A stretch of 64,000 bases of DNA, taken from contig CP051235.1 in the NCBI GenBank assembly GCA_017794705.1, positions 2,877,001 to 2,941,000 on the forward strand. Reading direction: 5' to 3'. Origin of the DNA: Devosia sp. Lineage in GTDB: Bacteria; Pseudomonadota; Alphaproteobacteria; Rhizobiales; Devosiaceae. Every line of letters starts with the position of its first letter. Positions within the stretch are counted from its first letter, which is position 1. A program made the position numbers and the translations under genes. This document shows positions 18,133 to 26,511 of the stretch, piece after piece. Under the pieces are notes generated by a model. That model did not search any database. It worked only from the letters and a program-made list of their open reading frames with translations, and was not told the origin of the DNA.

Positions 18133-18831
18133 TCACCAGCGGCTGATGACCATCACCTGAAATATCGCGAGGAGATGCAGGGAGGCGCCGATGACGACGA
18201 ACAGGTGCCAGAGCGCGGTGTAGAATTTCAGCTTTTCCCACAGATGGAAAACGATGCCGAACGAGTAGGTCAGCCCGCCGGCGACCAGCAGCCAGATGGC
18301 GGAGGTGGGCATGGCGGCGGCGAGGTCCTTGAAGACCAGAATGCCGCTCCAGCCGATGGCGAGATAGAGCAGGATGGCGAGGCGGCCGAAATGGTGCGGT
18401 ACGATGAGTTTGAGGGCGATGCCGACAAGCGCTGCCGACCAGACGAAAATCGTCAACCCCAATCCGCCCGGCGTGCCCCAGAGCAAGGACAGGAACGGTG
18501 TGTACGTGCCGGCAATGAACAGGAAGATGGCCGCTTGATCGGCGCGGGCCAGCCATTGCTTTACGGCGTTGCGCGGCCACATGTTGAACGCCAGGGAAAC
18601 GGATAGAAGCGCCACCAGCGAACCGACATAGACGGCCAATGCGGGGAATTGTTCAGGCGCGGTGCGCAGCAGGGTCAGGGTGAGCAGAACCGAACCGGCG
18701 GCAATGAACAGAACCAGCCCGGCGCCATGCACGATCGCGTCTGCGATTTTTTCGGCCCGGGTCAGCACGCGATGTTTGTGCCACCAGATTCTGGCTTGCC
18801 TCAGGGTTCTTTCCGTATTCACGCCACTCAC
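18133..18831 (-). CDS. trhA: Hemolysin III / TrhA-family (PAQR-like) membrane protein
   Basis: 232 residues and seven hydrophobic helices. The conserved metal-binding pattern of the HlyIII/PAQR superfamily is present: EKIADAIVHGAG near the N-terminus, ADQAAIFLFIAGTYTPF in the middle and LWHLFVVIGASLHLLAI at the end. Bacterial members are linked to membrane energy and lipid homeostasis, not proven hemolysis. The start is GTG. It is transcribed away from the mliC-ureEFG block. Confidence 0.88.
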   Translation of the reverse strand: MSGVNTERTLRQARIWWHKHRVLTRAEKIADAIVHGAGLVLFIAAGSVLLTLTLLRTAPEQFPALAVYVGSLVALLSVSLAFNMWPRNAVKQWLARADQAAIFLFIAGTYTPFLSLLWGTPGGLGLTIFVWSAALVGIALKLIVPHHFGRLAILLYLAIGWSGILVFKDLAAAMPTSAIWLLVAGGLTYSFGIVFHLWEKLKFYTALWHLFVVIGASLHLLAIFQVMVISRW

Positions 18832-18855
18832 CGTTTTACTCTACCTTCGGACGCC

Positions 18856-18873
18856 GTTGACGTATGGGTCAAC
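18856..18873. promoter_or_regulatory. Inverted repeat GTTGAC-N6-GTCAAC between divergent trhA and mliC-like genes
   Basis: A perfect 6+6 bp inverted repeat lies 24 nt upstream of the trhA start and about 150 nt upstream of the mliC-like gene. A dimeric repressor could bind here; no regulator in the window can be assigned to it. The spacing (TTGA-N8-TCAA) does not fit an FNR box. Confidence 0.4.
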
Positions 18874-18987
18874 CCCGAGTTTGGCGGTGGATCGTGACAG
18901 AATTACTAACAGGGGCAGATTCATTCGGGGCTGAGGTAAAAAGCGCGTGTACGCCGCTCCGTTCAGGGACTGCCAGCCGGATTCGGC

Positions 18988-19017
18988 GTGACGGTTCCGG
19001 CCGTTGGTGTCTATAGT
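18988..19017 (+). promoter_or_regulatory. Candidate promoter of the mliC-ureEFG block, giving a near-leaderless mRNA
   Basis: GTGACG (18988-18993), an 18-nt spacer and TATAGT (19012-19017) end 6 nt before ATG 19024. Transcription would start at or next to the A of the start codon, which agrees with the lack of a ribosome site before this gene. It would let ureEFG be expressed apart from ureDABC. Confidence 0.4.
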
Positions 19018-19023
19018 GTTCGC

Positions 19024-19419
19024 ATGAACGACTTGCTGCGAATTTCCACCCGAATGGTTCTGGCCGCCGCCCTCGCCGCGGGGCCCGCTGCACCCGCCTT
19101 GGCGCTCGATACGAGCCTTCAATATGTGCTGACGCTGACCGGCGACGTTGAACGCTCCCAGGTGCGTTACGAGTGCGAGGGGCGGGAAGAGCTGCTGGTG
19201 GTCGAATATGTCAATGCCGCACCGAATTATCTGGCGATCCTCGCAGTGGAGGACGAGCCGCTGGTATTTGCCAGCGTGATCAGCGGGTCAGGCGTACGCT
19301 ACGCGTCGGGTTTTTACGTCTGGTGGACGAGCGGGGCCGAGGCGAGCCTGTTTGATCTGAGGGCCGACGATCCGGATACGGCCGAGTTTACCTGCCTGGA
19401 GTTCAACGATATTCCATGA
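19024..19419 (+). CDS. MliC-like (membrane-bound lysozyme inhibitor of c-type lysozyme) periplasmic protein
   Basis: About 131 residues. The signal peptide ends PALA. The domain resembles MliC: YECEGREELLVVEYVN, LAILAVEDEPLVFASVISGSGVRYASGFYVWW and a C-terminal EFTCLEF, with two Cys that could form a disulfide. There is no lipobox Cys after the signal, so it is soluble in the periplasm rather than a lipoprotein. Its last bases overlap the ureE start (ATGATG). MliC proteins inhibit host lysozyme; the reason for coupling to ureE is unknown. Confidence 0.8.
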   Translation: MNDLLRISTRMVLAAALAAGPAAPALALDTSLQYVLTLTGDVERSQVRYECEGREELLVVEYVNAAPNYLAILAVEDEPLVFASVISGSGVRYASGFYVWWTSGAEASLFDLRADDPDTAEFTCLEFNDIP

Positions 19420-19949
19420 TGCGCGCGACGGGGTTCAAGCGGGCCGGGGACTATGACGGCACGCCATTCGATGTGGTGGTGCTGGCACATGACGAACGGC
19501 AATTGCGGCGGAAACTGCTGGTGCTGCAACATGGCGATGAAGTCATGGTCGATTTCAGCGCGCCGGTGACCTTCGACAGTGGCGATGTGTTGGTGCTCGA
19601 GGACGGACGGCTGGCCGAAGTCATCGCTGGCGAGGAGGAGCTTTACGAAATTCACGGGCGCGACGAGACGCACCTGATGGAATTGTGCTGGCACCTGGGC
19701 AATCGGCATCTGCCCTGTCAGGTCGACAGGCGGGTTGCACCGGGGCGGCTGCTGATCCTGCGCGACCACGTGATCCGCGACATGCTGATCGGGCTGGGGG
19801 CGGAGGTGAGAGTAATTTCGGAACCGTTCGTGCCGGTGCGCGGGGCTTACCATGCAGCGCCCCACGGGCATTCACATGATCATGGCCACGAACATGGGCA
19901 CAGCCACAGCCATAGCCATAGCCACGGGCATCATCATCACCATGAATGA
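19416..19949 (+). CDS. ureE: Urease accessory protein UreE, nickel chaperone with His-rich tail
   Basis: 177 residues. The N-terminal UreE domain (about 1-75) and the metal-binding C-terminal domain (HLMELCWHLGNRHLP, about 87-101) are intact. A tail from about residue 148 carries 16 His in some 30 residues (HGHSHDHGHEHG, then [15 protein letters not shown]). UreE delivers nickel to UreG and the apo-urease complex; the tail stores nickel. The start codon overlaps the mliC-like stop, and the end of the tail overlaps the ureF start. Confidence 0.97.
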   Translation: MMRATGFKRAGDYDGTPFDVVVLAHDERQLRRKLLVLQHGDEVMVDFSAPVTFDSGDVLVLEDGRLAEVIAGEEELYEIHGRDETHLMELCWHLGNRHLPCQVDRRVAPGRLLILRDHVIRDMLIGLGAEVRVISEPFVPVRGAYHAAPHGHSHDHGHEHGHSHSHSHSHGHHHHHE

Positions 19950-20597
19950 AACTACGGGGTTGCTGCGCCTGCAGACGCTGTTCTCGCCGGCGTTTCCGGT
20001 CGGTGCGTTCAGCTATTCGCATGGGCTGGAACAGGCGATTGCCGATGGCACGGTCGCAGACCGGGCGGCGGTAGAGGCCTGGGCGACGGCATTGCTGCGC
20101 CATGGGTCGACCTGGAACGATGCGGTGCTTTTTGCGCAAAGCCACGCGGCTTGTTCTGACGCAAACGCGCTTACCGAACTGGCGGAACTGGGGCTGGCGC
20201 TTTGCAGTTCAGCCGAGCGGCAGCTTGAATCTGAAGCTTTGGGGCAGGCTTTTGTCGCCGGTGCCCGGCAGATGTGGCTCGATGTCACCGGTCTGCCCGA
20301 ACCGGTGCCTTATCCGGTGGCGGCCGGGGCGATTTGTGGACGGGAAGGGATCGCGTCCCGGCTGGCGCTTGCCGCCTTCCTGCAGGCTTTTTCGGCAAAT
20401 CTGGTGGCAGTTGCGCAGCGGCTGGTGCCGCTGGGGCAAGCCGATGCGTTACAGGTGCTTGCCGCGCTCGTGCCAACCCACGAAGCGGTGGCCGAAAAGG
20501 CGCTCAGAGCCAGTCTTGACGATCTGGGCGGGGCAGCGTTTGCTTCCGATATTGTCGCCATGCGGCACGAGATTCTGCAGCCAAGGATTTTTCGCAC

Positions 20598-20601
<4 letters not shown>
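19942..20601 (+). CDS. ureF: Urease accessory protein UreF
   Basis: 219 residues with the UreF signatures [21 protein letters not shown] near residue 13 and [15 protein letters not shown] towards the C-terminus. UreF acts with UreD and UreG in metallocentre assembly. ATG 19942 is preferred; the open frame continues upstream through the ureE His tail. It overlaps ureE by 8 nt and ureG by 4 nt. Confidence 0.95.
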
Positions 20602-21221
<620 letters not shown>

Positions 21222-21278
21222 GCTGGAGTTGCCGCGCAAAGGGCGGGTCGCGCGGGTCATGGTTCGAGGGGGAAGCGA

Positions 21279-22067
21279 ATGGCAGACGGTTCAGGGCCGG
21301 CAAAGACCTCGGTGGGGTTGGCCGCCGAGGGCGGCGTGTTTGCCCGCGGGTATGATCTGGCCGAGGACCTGATCGGCAAGATCAGCTTCGGGTCGTATTT
21401 CTATCTGCTTGTCTGCGGCGAACTGCCCTCGCTTGAACAGGGCAAGATCGTCAATGCGCTCTTGGTGGCGCTGGGCGATCCGAGCCTGAACTCATCGCAC
21501 CAGGCGGCGCGCATTGCCTATTCTTCCCATCCCGCTTCGCTGCAACTGGCCATGGCCTCCGGGATTCTGGCCTGGCACCCCAAGCTGAACGTCGAAGTGG
21601 AAAGCTGTGCCGAGTTCTTGCGGCGGATGAAAAAGGAGCTTTACGAGTCCGATCACAGCGCCTCGCACATCATCAAGGAACGGCTGAAGGCGATGAAAGA
21701 AGAACGGGGCGGCGTGCCCGGGTTGGGGCAGGACCCGCGCCCGACCGATCCGCTTGCGGCCAGGCTGCTGGCCTATGCAGAAGAAGAAAAGCTGGCACAC
21801 ACCTATGTGCCGCTGGCGCGGCAGGTGCATGTGGAGTTCGGGCGGGTTTTCGATGACCGGCGGGAAATCGGCTTTGCCTTTGCCATGGCGGCGCTGCAGC
21901 TTGAACTTGATTTGCCGACACAACTCACCAGATACCTTCCATGGCTGGCCGAGGCCGGCACAATGCTGGCGCACATTGCCGAAGAGCACCAGCGCCCCAT
22001 TGCACCAGTGTTGATGTCGGGCGGCGTCAGGGCGGTGCGGTTTGAAAACCGGATCGAAAAGGATTGA
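21279..22067 (+). CDS. Short citrate-synthase-like protein (citryl-CoA lyase-like)
   Basis: 262 residues, far shorter than the 370-430 of citrate synthase. The visible core is KISFGSYFYLLVCGELPS, a helical CoA-type region (SHQAARIAYSSHPASLQLAMASGILAW), and a C-terminal FAFAMAALQLELDLP with IAEEHQRPIAPVLMSGG. Such short proteins are usually annotated as citryl-CoA lyase or citrate synthase-like. The reaction is unproven. It is followed 9 nt later by a VOC gene, so the two probably act together. Confidence 0.75.
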   Translation: MADGSGPAKTSVGLAAEGGVFARGYDLAEDLIGKISFGSYFYLLVCGELPSLEQGKIVNALLVALGDPSLNSSHQAARIAYSSHPASLQLAMASGILAWHPKLNVEVESCAEFLRRMKKELYESDHSASHIIKERLKAMKEERGGVPGLGQDPRPTDPLAARLLAYAEEEKLAHTYVPLARQVHVEFGRVFDDRREIGFAFAMAALQLELDLPTQLTRYLPWLAEAGTMLAHIAEEHQRPIAPVLMSGGVRAVRFENRIEKD

Positions 22068-22076
22068 ACAAGACCC

Positions 22077-22664
22077 ATGCGAAAGTTGCAGAGCCAGGGC
22101 GTCCATCACATTACCCTCATGGGGGCAGACCGTCAGACATCTATTGATTTCTGGGAGGGCGTTCTGGGCATGCCGTTCATTTTCGAACAGCCCAACCTCG
22201 ATAACTCGTCCGAAAGCCATCTTTATTTTGATCCGGGCGACGGACGGCTGATCACCATCTTCACCGATGAGAGCCGCAAGGCCGACCGCAGCCGCACTTC
22301 AACGGACGTTGGCGCGGTGCATCACATCGCATTTGCCATGTCCAAGGCGACCTTTTCGCAGGCGGTCGAGCGGCTGGATGAGCGGGGCATCAAGCATTCC
22401 GGGGTCAAGGACCGAGGGTTCATGGATTCCATCTATTTCACCGATCCGCTGGGCCTGTTGATCGAACTGGCGGCTTACCGTTTCGAGCCGCCGTTCGGCT
22501 ACACGCATGCACATGTCTTGCTGGAAGCGCACAAGCTGCGGGTGGCGCGGGGCGACTACAATATCGCCGAAATCCACCTCGCCGATGCCATCGAGAACCT
22601 GGCCGCTGCCAATCGGGAGACTCTTTCAGAGGATCGCGGTCCGAAAGACCCCTACAAGGATTAG
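22077..22664 (+). CDS. VOC-superfamily protein (glyoxalase/extradiol dioxygenase fold)
   Basis: 195 residues: two VOC half-domains with metal-ligand positions in GVHHITLMG, VGAVHHIAFAM and GLLIELAAYRFE. These suggest a divalent-metal enzyme of the glyoxalase/dioxygenase type. The substrate is unknown. It lies 9 nt after the citrate-synthase-like gene and overlaps the 3' end of convergent hyi by 4 nt. Confidence 0.85.
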   Translation: MRKLQSQGVHHITLMGADRQTSIDFWEGVLGMPFIFEQPNLDNSSESHLYFDPGDGRLITIFTDESRKADRSRTSTDVGAVHHIAFAMSKATFSQAVERLDERGIKHSGVKDRGFMDSIYFTDPLGLLIELAAYRFEPPFGYTHAHVLLEAHKLRVARGDYNIAEIHLADAIENLAAANRETLSEDRGPKDPYKD

Positions 22665-23443
22665 AGGCTGACCCCGAGCTTTTCGGTCCACGTGAGCCCT
22701 TCCTCGACCGTGGAGCGGGGCTTGTATTCACAGCCGATCCAGCCGGTGTAGCCCAGTTCGTCGAGGGCGCTGAACAGTTCCCGATAATCGAAGGTGCCTT
22801 CGTCCGGTTCCTGGCGGTCGGGGACGGAAGCGATCTGGATGTGTCCGATCATCGGCCAGTGCTGGCGCAAGGTGGCGATCACCCCGTCACCCTCCATGCC
22901 CACATGGTAGGCGTCGAACATGATCTTCACCCGATCGGAGCCGACCAGGTCGATCACTTCGGCGGCCTGGGCCACCCGGGAGAAAAAGAAGTCCGGCGCG
23001 ACCTTGCGGTTAAGCGGCTCAATATAGATCGCCGGCCCGTCGTCATCCAGCTGATCGGCTGCCCATTTCAGGTTTTCGACGAGGGTCTCGCGCCCGGCGG
23101 CATAGTCTGCCTGCGGCAGTTTACCGGCCATCATGTTGATGGCTGTGGCCCCCGAGGTGCGCGCGTAGTCGATGGCCTGTTGTGCCAGTTTGCGGAACTC
23201 GGCCTGTTGGCCCGGCAAGGCGGCAAGCCCGAAATGGCCGTGTGGCCCCAGGTCGACATTGGTATTGATTCCCAACAGCCTGATGCCGAGATCGGCACAT
23301 TTGCTGCGCACATCCAGAGCAGGGGTGGCGTAGGGAAAGTGGAGTTCGACGGCCTTGAAACCGGCGTTGGCCGCCCGTTCGATCGCTTCGAGCAACGGCA
23401 GTTCGATCCACAGAAATCCCAGATTTGCAGAAAAGCGTGGCAT
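22661..23443 (-). CDS. hyi: Hydroxypyruvate isomerase Hyi
   Basis: 260 residues, a complete AP-endonuclease-2-type TIM barrel with typical Hyi stretches: MPRFSANLGFLWIELPLLEA, GINTNVDLGPHGHFGLAALPG, YIEPLNRKVAPDFFF, MFDAYHVGMEGDGV and GHIQIASVPDRQEPDEG. It interconverts hydroxypyruvate and tartronate semialdehyde in glyoxylate assimilation. A ribosome site, GGGAGG, precedes ATG. Glyoxylate carboligase and tartronate semialdehyde reductase are not in the window. Substrate could come from the ureidoglycolate-to-glyoxylate step of the purine block (inference). Confidence 0.9.
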   Translation of the reverse strand: MPRFSANLGFLWIELPLLEAIERAANAGFKAVELHFPYATPALDVRSKCADLGIRLLGINTNVDLGPHGHFGLAALPGQQAEFRKLAQQAIDYARTSGATAINMMAGKLPQADYAAGRETLVENLKWAADQLDDDGPAIYIEPLNRKVAPDFFFSRVAQAAEVIDLVGSDRVKIMFDAYHVGMEGDGVIATLRQHWPMIGHIQIASVPDRQEPDEGTFDYRELFSALDELGYTGWIGCEYKPRSTVEEGLTWTEKLGVSL

Positions 23444-23541
23444 TTCATCCTCCCAGCCTGACAGGATTGGGTACGTTCACATACAAAGGCGCGTCAAGCG
23501 CAGGGCGGCACAATCGGTTCGCAGAAGCGGGAATTGCCGCG

Positions 23542-23570
23542 TTGACTTGAGACTGTTGCGCACCCAATCT
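23542..23570 (+). promoter_or_regulatory. Candidate promoter of the M20/peptide transporter operon
   Basis: TTGACT (23542-23547), a 17-nt spacer and CAATCT (23565-23570) lie 24 nt before ATG 23595. The -35 is good and the -10 is weak. It lies in the intergenic region divergent from hyi. Confidence 0.3.
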
Positions 23571-23594
23571 GCGCGCCATGGGCCGGGTGGGAAG

Positions 23595-24893
23595 ATGACC
23601 GACAGACGCGAAAAACTGCTCGAGGAGATCGGCAACCGGCGCGACGAACTGATCGCGCTGACCCAGGATCTGGTGCGTATGCCGACGCTTAATCCGCCGG
23701 GCGTGGGCTATCGGGAAATCTGCGATTACCTGGCGCACCGGCTGAGCAAAAGGCATTTCGATTTTGAGTTCGTGCGGGCGCACGATACGCCGGGCGACAG
23801 CGAGAAATACCCGCGCTGGAATGTGGTGGCGCGCCGCGAGGGCGCCAAGCCGGGTGAATGCGTGCATTTCAACTCTCACATCGATGTCGTCGAAGTCGGG
23901 CACGGCTGGACCACCGATCCGTTCGGCGGTGAACTGATCGACGGCAAGATCTACGGACGCGGCACCTGCGACATGAAAGGCGGGCTCGCCGCCTCGATCA
24001 TCGCTGCCGAGGTGTTTGTTGACCTCTTCCCCGAGTTTGCCGGCGCGGTGGAGATTTCCGGTACGGCCGACGAGGAAACCGGCGGTTTTGGCGGGGTCGC
24101 CTATCTTGCTGAGCAGGGCTTCTTCACCCCCGAGCGCGTGCAGCATGTGATCATTCCCGAGCCGCTCAACAAGGACAGGATTTGCCTGGGGCACCGCGGC
24201 GTGTTCTGGGCCGAAATCGAAACCCACGGACACATCGCCCACGGCTCAATGCCGTTCCTGGGCGATTGCGCAGTGCGGCACATGGGGGCTGTGGTCGCCG
24301 AAATGGAGCGGTCGCTGTTTCCGGCGCTGGCGGCGCGTACCACGGAGATGCCGGTGGTGCCCGAGGGGGCCAAACAATCCACCATGAACATCAATTCATT
24401 CCACGGTGGCCTGCCGGAGCCCGAGGAAGGGTTCACCGGATTCCCGGCCGCCATCGTGCCGGATTCGGCGCGGATGATCATCGACCGGCGCTATCTGATC
24501 GAGGAAAAGCCCGAAGAGGTGCGCGGCGAGATTGTAGCGCTGCTTGAAAGGCTGAAGGCGGAGCGGCCTAAATTCTCCTATACCTTCAATGACATGTGGC
24601 AGGTCGCCCCGACCATGACCGACCGGAATTCACCGGTTGTCACGCGCGTGGCCAAGGGGATCAGCGAGGTGATGGGCAAGGAGCCGGACTATGTCGTTTC
24701 GCCCGGCACCTACGACCAGAAACACATCGACCGGATCGGGCGCATGCACAATTGCATCGCTTACGGGCCGGGCATTCTCGATCTGGCGCACCAGCCGGAC
24801 GAGTATGTCGGGGTCGAGGATATGCTCGGTTCCGCCAGGGTGATGGGGCTGGTCCTCATCGACCTATTGGCAGATGGGGCAAAGGGGCAATAA
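23595..24893 (+). CDS. M20-family deacylase (ArgE/DapE-like)
   Basis: 432 residues with the dizinc M20 motifs: FNSHIDVVEVG (HxD), YGRGTCDMKGG (bridging Asp), GTADEETGGFGG (catalytic Glu-Glu) and a terminal LDLAHQPDEYVGVED (metal His). It is a cytoplasmic hydrolase for an N-acyl amino acid or small peptide; ArgE and DapE themselves are only fold relatives here. It heads a ten-gene unit with a peptide importer, aldehyde dehydrogenase and SDR, so the substrate is likely what the transporter imports. Confidence 0.85.
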   Translation: MTDRREKLLEEIGNRRDELIALTQDLVRMPTLNPPGVGYREICDYLAHRLSKRHFDFEFVRAHDTPGDSEKYPRWNVVARREGAKPGECVHFNSHIDVVEVGHGWTTDPFGGELIDGKIYGRGTCDMKGGLAASIIAAEVFVDLFPEFAGAVEISGTADEETGGFGGVAYLAEQGFFTPERVQHVIIPEPLNKDRICLGHRGVFWAEIETHGHIAHGSMPFLGDCAVRHMGAVVAEMERSLFPALAARTTEMPVVPEGAKQSTMNINSFHGGLPEPEEGFTGFPAAIVPDSARMIIDRRYLIEEKPEEVRGEIVALLERLKAERPKFSYTFNDMWQVAPTMTDRNSPVVTRVAKGISEVMGKEPDYVVSPGTYDQKHIDRIGRMHNCIAYGPGILDLAHQPDEYVGVEDMLGSARVMGLVLIDLLADGAKGQ

Positions 24894-24944
24894 AGTTCCG
24901 GCAAAGGGAGCCTGGAGTGCTCCCGCAACAGGGAAGGACGTAAC

Positions 24945-26435
24945 ATGAAATCGTCAAAACTCATGGTGGCGCTGGGGGCAGGTCTGCTGCTTGCCGTGTC
25001 CATGTCTCCGGCGCTGGCACAGCGCACCGACATCAACGTCGGCATGGTGCTTGAGCCGCCCAACCTCGATCCCACCGGCGGTGCCGCCGCGGCCATCGAC
25101 GAGGTGGTCTATGCCAACGTGTTCGAAGGGCTGACCCGGTTCGACAGTTCCGGCGCCGTCATTCCGGCACTGGCGGAAAGTTGGGACATCTCCGAGGACG
25201 GGCTGACCTACACATTCCACCTGCATTCCGGCGTGATTTTCCACGATGGCTCGCCGATGGATTCGTCCGACGTGGTGTTTTCGCTGGAACGCGCCATGGC
25301 CGAGGATTCGACCAATGCGCAAAAGGGCCTGTTCGCCGGCATCGAGTCCGTTGAAGCGCCTGATGCGGAGACTGTCGTTGTGACGCTGTCCGCGCCGAAC
25401 GGCTTGTTCCTGTTCAACATGGCCTGGGGTGACGCGGTGATTGTGGCGCCTGAATCGGCAGAGAACAATGCCACCAACCCGATTGGCACCGGCCCGTTTG
25501 AATTCGTCGAATGGGTGCAGGGCGATCACGTAGAGCTGGCCAAGTTCGACAGCTACTGGGGAGAGCCGGTGGCGCTGGATCAGGTGACGTTCAAATTCGT
25601 CGGCGATCCGACAGCGGCCTTTGCGGCAATGATGACCGAGGATATCGACGCGTTCCCGAACTTCCCGGCACCAGAAACCCTGCCGCAGCTCGAGGCTGAT
25701 CCGCGATTCACGGTGATCGTCGGTTCGACCGAGGGTGAAACGGTTATGTCGATGAACAATGGCCGCGAGCCGTTCGACAATATCCTGGTGCGTGAAGCGA
25801 TTGCCCACGCCATCAACCGGCAGGAAATCATCGACGGGGCCATGTTCGGCTACGGTACGCCGATCGGCACGTTCTTTGCGCCGCATAATCCGGCCTATGT
25901 CGATCTGACAGGCCTCTCCGACTATGACCCGGAGCGTTCGAAAGAGCTTCTGGCTGAAGCCGGTTATCCGGACGGGTTCTCGGCAACCTTCCACCTGCCG
26001 CCCGTAGCCACCTATGCCCGCCGCGGCGGCGAGATCATCGCGGCCCAGTTGCGTGAAGTCGGCATTGAAGTCGAGCTGATCAACGTGGAATGGGCGCAGT
26101 GGCTGGAAGGGCCGTTCGGGGCGAAAGAGTATGATCTGACGATCGTCTCGCACACTGAGCCGATGGATATCGGCGCCTATGCCAATCCGGATTACTACTT
26201 CAACTATCAGAGCGACGAGTTCAACGCCGTCATGGAAGAGTTGAACGACACGACTGATCCGGATGCGCGCACCGCCCTGTTGCAGCAGGCCCAGACCATC
26301 ATCGCGGAAGATTATGCGACGGTATTCCTGTTCCAGCTGGCCAAGACGGGTGTGGCCAACGCCAAGCTCGAAGGTCTGTGGGCCAATTCGCCCACCCAGG
26401 CCAACGACATGACCGGTGTCCACTGGACGGAATAG
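24945..26435 (+). CDS. Peptide-type ABC transporter substrate-binding protein (DppA-like)
   Basis: 496 residues, a class C binding protein. The signal peptide ends PALA; then RTDINVGMVLEPPNLDPTGG, LAESWDISEDGLTYTFHLHSGVIFHDGSPM and FNYQSDEFNAVMEELNDT. It captures peptides or related solutes in the periplasm for the permeases encoded next. A ribosome site, GGAAGG, lies before ATG. A UUCG hairpin with a T-run separates it from the permease genes. Confidence 0.92.
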   Translation: MKSSKLMVALGAGLLLAVSMSPALAQRTDINVGMVLEPPNLDPTGGAAAAIDEVVYANVFEGLTRFDSSGAVIPALAESWDISEDGLTYTFHLHSGVIFHDGSPMDSSDVVFSLERAMAEDSTNAQKGLFAGIESVEAPDAETVVVTLSAPNGLFLFNMAWGDAVIVAPESAENNATNPIGTGPFEFVEWVQGDHVELAKFDSYWGEPVALDQVTFKFVGDPTAAFAAMMTEDIDAFPNFPAPETLPQLEADPRFTVIVGSTEGETVMSMNNGREPFDNILVREAIAHAINRQEIIDGAMFGYGTPIGTFFAPHNPAYVDLTGLSDYDPERSKELLAEAGYPDGFSATFHLPPVATYARRGGEIIAAQLREVGIEVELINVEWAQWLEGPFGAKEYDLTIVSHTEPMDIGAYANPDYYFNYQSDEFNAVMEELNDTTDPDARTALLQQAQTIIAEDYATVFLFQLAKTGVANAKLEGLWANSPTQANDMTGVHWTE

Positions 26436-26454
26436 TCCGCTCAAACCGATCTGA

Positions 26455-26482
26455 AGCGGGGCGGTTCGCCGCCTCGCTTTTT
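26455..26482 (+). terminator. UUCG-loop hairpin plus T-run after the binding-protein gene (attenuator)
   Basis: AGCGGGGCGG (26455-26464), loop TTCG and CCGCCTCGCT (26469-26478) form a 10-bp stem with one G-U pair, followed by TTTTT. The position between binding protein and permease suggests partial termination that gives more binding protein than permease. Confidence 0.75.
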
Positions 26483-26511
26483 CCGTTTTCTCCGGCAAGG
26501 CCGAAGGCCAC

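Noticed and set aside
17577-18146. Open frame of 189 codons on the plus strand
   Set aside because: It crosses a terminator-like hairpin and runs antisense to the YrhK-like gene, which has a proper ribosome site and membrane helices.
18856-18873. GTTGAC-N6-GTCAAC as an FNR box
   Set aside because: FNR sites need TTGA-N6-TCAA; here the gap is 8, so it was kept only as an unspecified inverted repeat.
19855-19945. Short tandem repeat that might be a CRISPR-like or variable repeat
   Set aside because: The units encode the alternating His residues of the UreE tail and have no spacers.
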